Part shown: positions 37,601-48,844 of the stretch, piece after piece
Layout: each line of letters opens with the position of its first letter
Numbering within the stretch: position 1 is the stretch's first letter
Source: Serinus canaria
Lineage: Eukaryota > Chordata > Aves > Passeriformes > Fringillidae
DNA length: 64,000 nucleotides
Direction: 5' to 3'
Assembly (NCBI RefSeq): GCF_022539315.1
Contig: NC_066326.1
Coordinates: 19,174,601 to 19,238,600 of the forward strand
The notes under the pieces: generated by a model
Database searches by the model: none
What the model was told of the DNA's origin: nothing
The model's input: only the letters and a program-made list of their open reading frames with translations
Translations under genes and position numbers: made by a program

Positions 37601-39158
37601 CCTCGACTTTTCCTTAGGCTACAGACCAGTATCTTTTAGTACCATTTAACTGGCAAATGCCCTCTTTTAACTTATTTATTAAAAAAAAAAAATAGAAAAA
37701 AACCCTAGATTAGTCCTTTCAAATGGTACTGTGTTTTAAACCAAATGATAATTTAGTGGGGAAAAAAGGTCATTTTTAGTGGTATTAAGCAGTATTTTTC
37801 TCTTCCTCAAGCACTTAAGCACAAAGCAGTTTCTCTCTTGCTGGGTGGACCCCTGGATGCTGCCCATGGGTGAGGTGAGTGACCCATCCCTCAGGGACCC
37901 AGCCCAGACCCTGGCAGGCACTTGCCAAAGTCCTGCCCTGCCTGAGAAGAGCAGTGCCCACATTCCTGGGCTGCCCAAGGTCTGGGAAAACACAGGAGAA
38001 GGGGAGAGTTCAGACCTGAGTGTCCCTGTGACCTTCTCCCAGTGACAGCCTTTGAGCCACCTGACAGCCTCCCAGTCTGCTCAAAGAGAGCCCAGATCTC
38101 CAGGGCACTCCCATCCCACCCCCAGACGTGCTGCCCATGAGCCCTCACCGTGCACAGTACTCAGGTCCAAATCCCCGGGGCTCATTCCCAGCCCTGCTCC
38201 ACAGCACAGAAACTCTGCTGCCATTCCTGCCAGATTCCCGCCAGCCCATGACAGGCCAGGGCATTTCTCATTCTGCCCCTGAAGATCCCCATAAAGCAGC
38301 ACCCTGGCTATGAATTTTAATCCAATTTGACTCCAGGGGGGTTTCATCCCTTTACTTCCAGCGGCATGTGGAAATGAAAAGCTCCATAAGATCACCATCT
38401 CCCAATCAAACTGCTGGGCAAAGCCTGACAGTATCGGCTGTGATCCCGTGACTTTCTGACCAGCAGCTCCTCCAGACCTTGGGTTTTTAAATGGGAATTT
38501 GTAACTTCGTGCCCAGGTGCTGAGCTCGGGCTCCTGCTTCCCTGGATCCGCTTCCCGCAGCTTTCAGGGAACGCGGTCACACCGAGCCCGAAGCAGTCCC
38601 ACCTAACCGGTACGTGGCAAACCCAGCAGCGATTAACACCTCATTAAAATAAAGATATATTAATCTACTATCACTAATCTAATATCTCTTAAACCCAATG
38701 ACTCTGACAGGAATTAGAAAAATTGTTGTAAAAATGTATTGTGCCCAAGAAATGGATTACATACACTAAGAGCTATAAAAATAAAGGAAGCCCCCTAAAT
38801 CCCAGCCCTTACATAAGGACAGAGCACCCACGGACACAGGCTGTGCTCGGGGACCTCTGCTGAGAATCCATTCTCGCGTCTGTCCCATGGCCCTGCACCT
38901 TCCCGTGGACAGCACGGCCAGGAGATCGATTTTATCCACCTGAACCACACTCATGGTTTGCATAAACCCCTCCTTCCCCAACTGCATGGATTGCAGCGAT
39001 GGAACCGAAACATTCTGCTCCCTCTGCTGTAGGATTGCTTGTTGGCCCGATGATTTATTTAGAGGCAGATACACAAAGAAGAATAAATACATCCAGCAAC
39101 AAAATCAACAGAAATTCACCCGAAGGGATTCAGGGTGGGCACGGGCTTGATTGACTAA

Positions 39159-39166
39159 ATGCAAAT
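39159..39166 (+). promoter_or_regulatory. POU octamer motif ATGCAAAT
   Basis: An exact ATGCAAAT lies about 360 bp left of the second CpG island core, 5 bases after a TTGATTGAC word of PBX/HOX type. An 8-mer is expected by chance about twice in 64 kb on both strands, so weight comes only from its position. Confidence 0.3.
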
Positions 39167-39588
39167 AAGAAACCTGAACCTCCAGCCTGGAATCAATGCC
39201 AGCAATCTACATAACACAGCACATCAGCTGCGATGATTAACACCCTTATTTTTCTGCTGAGAACTTGATATGCATTTATAAGGATGAAACACGACATTCC
39301 GTTAATTCCAGCAAGTTAAATGAGTAGCTCTGCCTTGAAAAGCCTGGCTTTCTGTGATTACCGGGAAAGCAAAACCTTCGTACATGACTACTTCAGGCAT
39401 AACAGAAAGCTGTATAATTAGAAAATGTCATCTGCTGCGCCCAGAACGCCCGGGCTTGCCTCCCCCAGCCCAATACACGCAGAAACAGAATTTATTAACA
39501 TTTCCCCCCACCGCCAGCCCGACACATTGAATCACCCCGGTAGCGAAGCTCCCGCTGCAGCAACTTCTGCACTGCATCATTCACCCAC

Positions 39589-39798
39589 CTCTGACTTCAT
39601 TGTTCGGCGGGCCGCGAATGAGCGAAATCCCCGCTCCAGGTGGGGCTGCCACAGCTCCCGAGCGCGGCGGGTGCGCAGCCGGGGCTCCGCCGGGCGCTGC
39701 CGGGGCCGGGGCCGAGGCTGGGGCCGGGGCTGGGGCCGGGCAGCGCAGGGCTGGGGGCTGGCCGGACTTCTGTGCAGCTCAGCACATTTGCCGAGCAT
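39589..39798 (-). other. Weak candidate alternative first exon (minus strand) in second CpG island
   Basis: An ATG at 39798 in a strong context (CACCATGC) opens a frame beginning MLGKCAELHRSPASPQP that stays open for 70 codons to AGAG followed by a donor-like GTGGGT at 39588. The translation is Arg/Pro-rich, as expected of random translation of a CpG island. The phase at that donor is 0, whereas the IQSEC1 first exon ends in phase 2, so this cannot simply replace it. A non-coding first exon is equally possible. Confidence 0.15.
39700..39740 (+). other. G-quadruplex-forming motif in second CpG island
   Basis: On the plus strand five GGGG runs (in CCGGGGCCGGGG, CTGGGGCCGGGG and CTGGGG) and a closing GGG occur within 41 bases, with loops of two to seven bases. 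It satisfies the usual G-quadruplex pattern several times over. It could affect start-site choice at this island. Confidence 0.75.
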
Positions 39799-40109
39799 GG
39801 TGCAAGGGGCCGGCCCCAGCGGCAGCCCCGGCTGCGGGCACAGCCCGTGCAGCTGTGCGGGAACAGCCGCACTGCAAGGTCAGCGCCCCGCCAGCCCTGC
39901 AGCGCTAGCGAGCGATGCTGCTGCCGCCCGAGCCTCCCCCAGCTCCGCCGCCTCTGATCCCCGGCTCGTTCCCAGGTGATGCTCGCCTCCCGTGCCGCTC
40001 AGCCCAAAATGGAGCGTTGTTAGCATTGTTAGCAACTCGCGGCTCGGGTTTGGAACAATACCGGCGACGCAGGAGCGGCAGAATGCCGTAGCGTAACTTT
40101 CACGCCCAA

Positions 40110-43100
40110 GCAGAAAGTGTTTTGTCTTTTGACTGCAATTTTCTTCGTCATTATTTTTCCTCTGGGTTGTCCTCTTAAACACCCCTGGAGCAGGCAGAAA
40201 TGTATCAGCCCCTCCGAGCTCCCACGGACTGAACGTGCCCCTGGCCTTGGGCAGCTTTGTGCAGGGCACTGAGAGGGCTGAGCTGGGCTCAGGACCTGCC
40301 TGGGGCTCACTGGAGGAAGGCACCCACCCTCCTCCCTGTTAGACCCCCCAGGCTCCAAGACTGGTCTGTTTTACGCTCTGAGAACCTCTCAAAAATGTGT
40401 GGGTCAGGCTTCTCCTCCCCCCAGAGAAAACAACTTTGCCCCACCTCTTCTCTCCTGCAGAGCCATCTCCTTTACCACCGAAACGCCTGCTCTGTGCCTG
40501 TGCTACTGGGGCATTTCAGTGCAGCTTGAGCTCATCCCCAGAGCACGGGTCAGATCACTGATGTTTCTGGGTGCAGGGCAGCCCAAAGAAATTTAGGGCT
40601 TAAAATCGTGGATTGCACTAAAAAAGTAACTGTTTTTGCTGTTTCTAGTCAAACTTGAGTGAAGTTTTCATGTGTGCTCTTTAGCACAGTCTCAGCACAG
40701 ACTCTCCCAGTGATGCTCACCAGTTGTCATGGTTCAAACAGCAGCAAATGACACACGTGTAAAGAAAACAGTAAACCAAGGTCTGGCCGACCAACTGCCA
40801 GATCTTTTCCACTTTTTTAGAGAAATCCCTTGGAAAGGAAATTTTTTGAACAAGAATTTCGCCACTACTTTTCTGGAGTTTTGCAAAGGGGGTGGCAGGT
40901 CGGGAGCTTGATGTTAGGAGTAAAATCCACAGAAATAGCATCTGAAGGACTTCATGCAGTCTCTCCTGCCTGTCAGACATCTGTGCAGCATCTGTGTGAT
41001 GATGGTACCTGACTGCAGCATCCTACTGACTGCCTTTAGCCAGAGGTGGGGAAGTGCCCCTGTCCCTGTCTGGGACAGAAATACCATGAGTTCAGCTGGG
41101 CTGCACTCAGAGCCCGAGGCTTTTACAGCCCTTTTCTCAAATCTGGTAAAGGATTTCTACGAACAGCTTCAGTTCTTACTCCTCTGATGATAAAATCACT
41201 GCATTTCATTCAGCTCTGTTAGTTTTCTGGGCTGGCATCACTAATGGTGACTTTCAAAGTCACTGCAAGGTACTGGAGGCTCCTCCAAGGGCAGGGAAGC
41301 ACAGCAGAAATGTGACTCAGGACTGACAGCTGAGGTGTTCCCGTCGTGACAAACCCTCCCCAGTCCCTGGAGAACAGGGGCTGCACCAGGCTGCCTGTCC
41401 CAAACCCCAGTCCCAAACCCCACTGGGTCATCTGCTGGCTGTTCCCTCTCCTTCCCTAATTTTTGTCCTGGTCCCTCCTCAGGCACAGAAAATCTCTCCA
41501 GTTTGCTGTCCCAGGGACTGCTCCTCCCCACACCCCCATCACCCCCAGCTCTTGGCTCTCCTCTGCAGGGGCACATGGAGTAGATGCTTTTAGGAGATAC
41601 AGGGGGTTTTTCATCCCTTTAAGGAGAGATGTCATGCCAGTTTAGAAGAAATGTGATGTTCCAAGGGCCTGGGAGCTGAGGTGTGCTTGGACAAAGCCTT
41701 GGCCACCAGGTGGGCTCCCTGCAGGGCCATGGCCATGGGAATGTGGCCACACAGAACCAGGAGAAAGGGAATTCAGCTGGGAAGGGAAGTCCAGAAACAC
41801 AAAGGCTATAGGAGCAGCCTTGTGTGCTGGGCTCCTGTCTCCTCATCCTTCCCAGGTGTTGCTCTGGCACGAGCCCAAGCCCTCCAGTGCAGCCAGGACC
41901 TGTCTCCTGTGTGAGTCCCTGCTGGATGAGAGCCCCTTCTGCAGAGAGGTGATCTGGAACAGGCTCCCTTCCTCATCCTGGCCATGCAATCTGTCACTGA
42001 GCAGCACACAGCTCTCTCTTCAGGGTTCAAGGTCAAAACAGACCCAGCTCAAAATCTCAGACATCTTCCCCGTGACTGAGGCACCTCCTGCATCCTCCTG
42101 GAATGGCTTTGCAGTAAAGAGGGGGAAAAAGAACAGCAAAAAAACCCTGAAAAAATCTGAATATGCTGCCTCCCTAAAATCAGAGAGCTATCAATCCACA
42201 CCAGAGGTCCTGACCAGCCTGCTTCAGCTCCCCCTGAGGAAAAACTGGAGATGATTCCCACTGCCTTCTGTTCAGCACTTCTGAGATTTTCAATGCAAAG
42301 ATGCAGAATAAGTGCAAAATGTTATTGAAATCCATATTGGTAAGAACAGTTTCTATCACTGCTGCAATAATTAGAATAAAACCCAAGAGTATCAAGGCTG
42401 CATGCTTCCAGAGTAGCTGGAGCTGGAGTGAGGGTGAGAATGAGCTGGCTGGGGCTGACTGGAGGAGGGCATCCATCTCCTGCTCCCTCAGAGCCCCGAG
42501 CTGCAAACCTGATCCCTTTTCCACTCTGGGAACAGCTTGGTTCCTTGGTGTTATTTTTGCTGCACTGCTGAAGCAGTTTGGGGAGATGGAGGAGGTCATT
42601 GTTTCGTAAGAGCTGATTCACTTCTCCTCATGTTTTCATCCTGGAACCTCGCACTGACTCCGTGGGCTCAGCCCGTTTGGAAGCACATCACTTGTGATGT
42701 CACCAGGAGGATTTTGACCTTCAGAGGCAGAAAAGTTCCCAGTGTGGAGCTCAGACACCTGGGATGAGGCACAGGGGCACGGGAAAACCAGTCAGAGTTG
42801 AGGAGTCAAAAGGGCTCTGCTCCAGGAAAGGCAGCGTTTGCAGAATTCTTGATAAAAGTTGTGAGTGACACTGGAGTGCTGTTTGCTTTTAAACAGCACC
42901 ATTTGCACCTTTTACACCAGCTAAAAGTCCAGCACCTTCTCAGGGCAGTTCTCCCTCAGAGTCAAAGCAGACAAAGCTCAACACCACGCAGTTCTGACCT
43001 CACTTTTCTTCGCTCCTGGAAAGTCAGGGAAATCCTGACAAGCATTTATCAGAATTACCCTTGTCCTAAAGCAGGCCCACAGACAAGATAAAACAGTCAG

Positions 43101-43230
43101 GAAGCTTTGCCTTGACTGGCTGCAGATTGCAAAGAGGGCATCAGTCTGAGATGTGCTTCCTTCCTGCCCTTGGGCTGCCCCAGCTCCTGCTCAGAGCTGC
43201 CATCCTGTGTGCCTGCCCCTCCAGGGGTGT
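40110..43230. other. Non-coding DNA, no gene recognised
   Basis: CpG-poor DNA of mixed composition follows the second island. I see no exon, RNA gene or nameable mobile element. Frames up to 144 codons have no family resemblance. Confidence 0.45.
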
Positions 43231-43238
43231 GGGACAGG

Positions 43239-43350
43239 CCAGGTTTGGGCTGGGTCAGGTTTGGGCTGGGCCAGGTTTGGGACAGGCAAGGTTTGGGCTG
43301 GGCCAGGTTTGGGCTGGGCCAGGTTTGGGCTGGGCCAGGTTTGGGATGTG
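43239..43350 (+). repeat. Minisatellite: seven 16-bp units, G-rich
   Basis: The unit CCAGGTTTGGGCTGGG repeats exactly seven times head to tail over 112 bp. Most units are identical to the consensus; variants are GGTCAGG in unit 2, GGACAGG and CAAGG changes around units 3-4, and a GGGATGTG ending in unit 7. Because 16 is not a multiple of three, each unit shifts the frame, so the overlapping GlyLeuGlyGlnValTrp-like frames are not genes. The two GGG runs per unit make the strand able to form G-quadruplexes. The near-identity of units points to recent expansion. Confidence 0.95.
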
Positions 43351-44660
43351 CCCCTGAACAAAATCCCCATTCCAGCCCTCCCTACCCTCCCCAGCCCCCT
43401 GCACAGGCAGGGCACACAGTCTGTGTATTTCACATTTTAGCACAGCCTAAGGAAACAATTCCCAGCTCCTCCTCAGCCAGAGCCTGTTCTGTGCCAGCAC
43501 TGCAGAGAGCCAAGGCACCTGCTGGCCACCAGTGACCATGGCTGACCAAGCCATTCCAAGAATCCTTTGTTTCCTGTGTTTCCTTGGGAAACCTCAGCCC
43601 AGGTTTCATGCTCAGACTCTGCCTCGGTTCTGCAGCCCAGAGCAAACCACTCCAGCCTGGCCTGTGAAATCCAGCACTGCAGGGCTGGACTGGAGCTGTC
43701 CCAGCTGGGATGGATTTAATGCCCTGGAGGTGAAGGGTGAGGTGTCCTGGCTTCAGTGCCTGGCCAGGATGGTTCTCTAGCCCATAAACACAACTGCAAA
43801 AGGTCTTGGAACCTTCATGAACTCAGAAACCTTCCCTCCATAAGCATATTAATAAAAGCAGATCAGCTCAAGCAAATGTTACTGCTGGGTGCAACAACTG
43901 TGGCCTCTGAGAGTTACAGGGGTCACAACGAAATCACTCCTGAGCAATTCATTTTCACTATGATTTTTTCACCCTAATCTCATAGGATTTAATTTTTTAA
44001 GATAATTTTTTTTTTTTGTATTCTGGACTACTGGCTGCCAAAACAGAGCTGAGGGTAGCACCTATGTGCTGACACCCACAGTGACATTTAATCACCTTTA
44101 GAATAATGCCCAGGCAAGAGGTGAGAAATGACAGCACAGAGGGCTGGGAATTAGAGGACAGAGAGCAGCTTTAGCTGTATTGCTGGCAGTAATTTAGCAC
44201 AGCAATGGAGATATGCAAGAACATCAAGCCAGATGATTTCATTGCTGCTGTCTGTGGAAGCAGAGATGAATTCTGTAGCTGAACATTCCAGCTCATCTAC
44301 AAAGAGGGGAAACTGCTGGGGACTGAAACAAAGCTCAGCCAGTGCTGGGCCCTGTGAAAACCTGGGAAATAGAGAAATATGTTCCCTGTATATATTTTAA
44401 TTTTCATCCTGGCTGTTTTGGAGGCAGAGCAACAGTGAGTGAGTGGCTGTGGCTGTGGGCAGCTAGGCTGGAGCTGTGCTGCTGGAGGTTCAGCCCAGTG
44501 AAACTGGCTCTGCAGACAGGGGCTCTGGTGCTGCTGCAGCACCTGAGATGGGATCAAACATTCCCCACTGCAGGGAAGGAGCTGCCAACCCTCAGAGCAC
44601 TGGCTGAGGGAGGTGCAGCAGCCCTCAGCACTGGCTGTGCTTCACAGATGGGGAAGCACA

Positions 44661-44687
44661 GGCAAAAAACAAAAAACAAAAAAAAAG
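44661..44687. repeat. A-rich simple repeat (CAAAAAA)n
   Basis: CAAAAAACAAAAAACAAAAAAAAA, three units of increasing A length. It has no recognisable retroposed body. Confidence 0.75.
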
Positions 44688-45377
44688 TCAGAGACAGAAT
44701 TTTGGTTAAAAATGAAGAATCACTGCATTAAAAATAAACCCCAAACAAGTGGTATCTGTTCAAATGCTGAGCAGCCTTACCAGTGACAGTGAATCACCTT
44801 GGGGCTGCCTGGAGTTTGAACTTGCTCTCCTCCTGCAGGTTGGTGACTGCACTCTGCAGACCCTGCAGCAAATGTGGGGCATTTCCCAGGGATGAGAACA
44901 ATCCCTGCCCCCTTTGCTGGGAATGCTGCTCCCTTCCCAGAGGAGAGATCCATTTGTTTGTGTGTGGGTAAAGGCCCCCCTCAGTCAGAGGCTGCCACAG
45001 GCTCTGTAACATCACTGGCCTTGCAGAGACTCTTTTTGTCACTTTGCTGCAGTTTACTTGATGTATGTTCATTCCTTTAGTGAGGCAGCCTCAGCCATGT
45101 TCTCCTTATTTCCCAGCTGGAAGTTTAATTGCTGGCAGGGCACACATTGAGGGGGGCATGGGGACCATGAGGATGGGCCTGACTGAAGTCACTGCACTCC
45201 AAAATCAGAGTGATCCAAACCAAAGCAACCCACCCTCAGCAGCACAGCACTGCACAGCTGGGGAAAGCACAGCATGGGAAAGCTGAAGCAGATTCAAATG
45301 TTGACACAAATATATTTGAGGAAATGCATCAAAGAGTTTCTGCTGCACTCTCAGGGCAGCAGAAACTGGGATGTAAT

Positions 45378-45592
45378 AGAAGAAAGAAGTTTTTTTACAA
45401 TGAGGGTGGTAAAACATGGGAACAGGGTGCCCAGAGCAGCTGTGGCTGCCCCTGCATCCCTGGCAGTGCCCAAGGCCAGGCTGGACAGGGCTGGGAGCAG
45501 CCTGGGACAGTGGAAGGTGTCCCTGCCATGGCAGGGGTGGCACTGGATGGGCTTTGAGGTCCCAACCCAAACCACTCTGGGATTTTGTGAAT
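45378..45592 (+). mobile_element. CR1 LINE, 3' end, sense on plus strand, 5'-truncated
   Basis: The order of blocks matches the avian CR1 3' region: GAGGGTGGTAAAACATGGGA, GGGTGCCCAGAGCAGCTGTG, a CAAGGCCAGGCTGGACAGGG block, GGAAGGTGTCCCTGCCATGG, and a closing GGTCCCAACCCAAACCACTC with TGGGATTTTGTGA. Only about 215 bp remain, so it is 5'-truncated within the end of ORF2 or the 3'UTR and cannot encode the reverse transcriptase. Frames on both strands here belong to this element. Confidence 0.93.
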
Positions 45593-47441
45593 TAATACTT
45601 GCATTTGGTTTAGTGCAAGCAGAAATTGTTTCTAAATATCCAAGTTTTGCAAGGATTTGACCTCTGTTATTTGGCTGATTCCACTTTGATCTTTCTTATT
45701 GAGACTGGTCACCCTCAGCCAATGCTCCCTCCTTCCTCCTCTATCCATGTTCCACATCTCCCAAAGATGGGCAGTTCCAGGAATTTGGGCAGGTCCAGGA
45801 GCACCCTTCCACCCTGCCAGTTTTGTGTCTCACAGCCTGACCTGATGCTGGCAGGTCCCAGCTCCCCAGGTCTCCCCCCACCCTGCAGAGCTCATTTCCA
45901 CCAGACCCTGGGGGATTCTGCTCTGTCACTTCCCACGGAGCCTTTCCCACCTTGGCCTCTCCCAGGACCCTTCCCTGTCCCACTGCATTTGCTCCTGGCT
46001 CCTCATCTCCTCTCCCCAGGGCTTTGGGAAGGTTCTCAGCGACCTTCCCCTCACCTACTGCATCTCAAGGGCTTCCCAGAATTCCAGTTACTCCTGCTGT
46101 TCCTGAATTCCTTTGCACTCCTGCCCCACAGCCTTGGCAGCTGCATTTGGAATATCCTGATCATGGTTATGTTTAATTGCTTACTGAAGCAGGGGCTGTG
46201 ATTTAGCTGCACCTTGAGGGCTTCCAGCAGCAGGTGAGTCAGGCAAACCCTCTCATGTCTTGCTTGGTTAAAGAGCCCACCTGCACATGACCATTCCTCA
46301 GCAAAACAAGATGAATTTGGTCCTTTTTCCCAGTTTCCAGTTCTTTCATGTTTGCCTTTTTTCTCTTCTACACTTATGGCCACAAAAGAGCAAAATCTCC
46401 ATTTAATTTTTAAGACTTCTCCATATTTAACTACAGTTTGTTAAGGCTTCCCAGCACAAACTGCTCATTTGTATCTCCTCAGAACTGGCCCAAAATGCAA
46501 GTCACAGAAAATCATCCCTAGGACCTGTAGCCCATGAATGTACAGTCGTGACTGATATAAAATTTTAATACTTGACTGTGACTAAATGAGATAAGCATAT
46601 TACAAAGAGAGAGGTTCATAATAAAATTCATTTTCCAAGGTCCATTTTGCAAAAAGCAGCTCATCTCTTTCTCACAGGGAACAGCACTTGGACTTGAAAA
46701 AAGGGTTTTGAATCTGAATCATTGGGATTTGCTTTCTTTGTTATTGAGATTTTCAGCCTTTTTTTTGTTTTTTAACTAATTTTTCAGAAAAAAGGAGACT
46801 CGTGTGCAGAACAGCCCAAAGGAAAAAAAAATGCACAAGAAAAATATTGACCTAGAATAAAAAGGAAATTGGAGTTCAACAGAAATTTTTCTACATTCTT
46901 ACAAGGAGCAACAACTGGAACAGAGGTTCTGGGGGCTGGGCTGTGCTCAGGTGAGAGCCTCTCACTCAGGTGTGCTCAGGGGCTTCTAACCCCCTCAGTC
47001 ATCAGTGAAAAGTGCAGACCTTATGGAGACTCAAGATTAAAATTTTGTGGGCAGCTTTTGCTTTGCTGGACAATTCTGGGATTGTTTGACGGGACCAGAG
47101 TCTTGTATAGTTCAAGGAAACCACATTAAAAGATAAATATTTTGAAGAAAATAATTTCAAATCTCTCCCTCCCCTTTCTGCAGATAAGACACAAGATGGG
47201 GCAAGGTTAAGATTTTGACACTACTCTCAGCTGTTGCACAGTGACAAGGCCCCAAACCCTCCTGGCTTTCAGGGGTGTTTTTCAGGGTTTTGGTTGGGAT
47301 TTTTTTTTGGGGGGGGGTGGGTTCAGTTCCCCACTGGTCCCTGGCTTTGCCCCTCTCACAGGTCCTGCAGCTGCTGCAGCTCATCCAGGACCAGGAGCTC
47401 TCCTTTCAGAGCTCTTTGGAATGTGTCCCCATGCCAAGGAG

Positions 47442-47615
47442 CAATCAGGAGCAGCCACAGAGCTGGAAATAGAGCCCTTGACTTTCAGTCTGGGTGTAAC
47501 AATTAATTTTTATTCACTTTAAAAACGCTTTTTCTCGTCCTCCTCAGTAAAGAAGAGAGGGTCTCTTTCCATCTTTCCAGAAAGGAAGAGTGAGGGAAAT
47601 AGGGCTAAAGGAGGC
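47442..47615. repeat. Direct repeat pair, copy 1 (MIR-like core?)
   Basis: It aligns with 50344-50535 in the same orientation, sharing AGCTGGAAATAGA, CTTTCAGTC, TTTTTATTCACTTTAAA, AGTAAAGAAGAG and GGTCTCTTTCCA blocks. The GCTGGAAATAGA..CCTTGACTTTCAGTC part resembles the conserved core of ancient amniote MIR-type SINEs (gctgggaatagaaccc...gactc), but the shared region extends well beyond that. The copies are diverged, so the duplication is old. The right side runs into GGAAAAATATT-type low-complexity DNA (47625-47700). Confidence 0.75.
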
Positions 47616-47624
47616 TGTAGGAAG

Positions 47625-47700
47625 CTATTGGAAAAATATTTGTAATTCTGGAAAAATACTGGAAAAATATTAGAAAAATGGGAAAATATTTACAGTTCTA
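47625..47700. repeat. Degenerate GGAAAAATATT tandem tract
   Basis: The word GGAAAAATA recurs four times with irregular spacing (starting near 47630, 47651, 47662, and as AGAAAAATG/GGAAAATATT to 47690). Low-complexity DNA directly after repeat copy 1. Confidence 0.65.
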
Positions 47701-48168
47701 CTTCCTGTCTGCCAGACTTGCCCAAACCTTCTCACTGAGCTGCTGTCCCCCCTCCCAGCACAGACCTGACATGCCCAATAAATGCACAAGTTATGATGCG
47801 TAACTCATTTTTAGAAACCTTACAATCACAAACTACCAGAAAAATCACCCAAAAAAGAACATTCCCTTCAATGTCAACATTTCCTAAAGGAGAGATTTAA
47901 CAGGCAAAGTGCTCCTTACTTCACCTGCCCCTCTGTGCTTTCTGTCTGATGGGCTTTTACCTGCAGGCTCCTCCTCCCACTCTCTTCCAGAAGATGAAGA
48001 CAAGAACTTGATTAATTTTTCAGATAATGTGTTAAAGGACTTGATCTATAAAATCAGAGATCTTGTAGCAGGTGCAGCACAACTGTGGATCATCTGTGCT
48101 ACTGCTCTGCCCCATCTCCGTAGATGAAATGAGGTATTTTGAAGCAAAAGATGAAATTTATTTCCAAA

Positions 48169-48297
48169 GCCTTTCCTTTTCCCTTTTCCTTTCCTTTTTC
48201 CTTTCCTTTTTCCTCTCCTTTTTCCTCTCCTTTTTCCTCTCCTCTCCTCTCCTCTCCTCTCCTCTTTTCTCTTTTCTCTTTTCTCTTTTCTCTTTTC
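48169..48297 (+). repeat. Long polypyrimidine tract (CCTTTT/CCTCT microsatellite)
   Basis: About 129 bases contain only C and T on the plus strand, passing from CCTTTTCC units through CTCCTTTTTC units to (CTCTC)n and finally CTTTT units. Homopurine-homopyrimidine DNA with mirror symmetry of this length can form triplex (H-DNA) structures. The Phe/Ser/Leu-only frames over it are artefacts. Confidence 0.95.
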
Positions 48298-48844
48298 CTA
48301 GGACTTTACTCCTCCGAAGTCTTTAAAGTGAAGGAACAGAGGGAATGTCTGTGGGATGTGGATGCACAGGTAGAGCTGCACAGCTCCTCCAGTTCCTGAG
48401 GAGTTTGTTGGAGCTCCCTGGCAGTTTTCCCACAGCAATGAAAATCCCAGAGACACAGATGTGGCAGGCTGATGCTGCTGTGGGGATTTTCAGGTGTGTT
48501 ACAAACCACAAGTTGTAAAAATCAATGAGGTTGGGGAAGGTTTTGTTTCTTTTTTCAGGAGAACTGTCAATCCAAGATCAGGGACATGAGGAAAAGCCTG
48601 GGAATCAGGCACTAAAAACCCTGAGTTCATTAATGTTGGAGTGCCAAGGGGCTGCCTGGCCAGAGCCCCTGCTGTGGAGCCACAGCCATCTCACCTGCTG
48701 TGGAACCCTGGAAAATGAGAATGTCAGAGTTTCTGTGCTGCCAGCACTGACCCCCAGAGAACACTGCATTGACCTCAGGCCCTGGAGAAGCTTCCAGAAT
48801 GGAATGACAGAACTGGGATTGTGGGGGTGGAGTTTGATCAGAAG

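Larger units (their letters stand above)
38400..40100. promoter_or_regulatory. CpG-retaining domain with a dense CpG island core (39.5-40.05 kb)
   Basis: CpGs reappear from about 38.4 kb, are frequent through 38.9-39.1 kb, and become dense at 39520-40050 before falling away. The core is about 30 kb upstream of the IQSEC1 first exon. IQSEC1 has several alternative first exons in mammals, so an upstream promoter of the same gene is the leading idea; an unrelated or divergent transcript is possible. No coding exon here matches a protein I know. The 39.15-39.42 kb part looks like non-repetitive regulatory sequence with an octamer site. Confidence 0.65.

Noticed and set aside
39915..39975. Plus-strand candidate first exon MLLPPEPPPAPPPL... 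with donor GTGATG
   Set aside because: Pro-rich translation of a CpG island with a weak donor and no known protein match; mentioned only as an alternative.
43112..43535. Overlapping Gly/Leu/Gln/Val/Trp repeat proteins
   Set aside because: They are the three reading frames of a 16-bp minisatellite, which shifts frame every unit.
45274..45660. 128-codon frame at 45.3-45.7 kb
   Set aside because: It is a read-through of the sense CR1 3' end.
48072..48399. Phe/Ser/Leu-rich frames that look like membrane segments
   Set aside because: They translate a pure C/T microsatellite.
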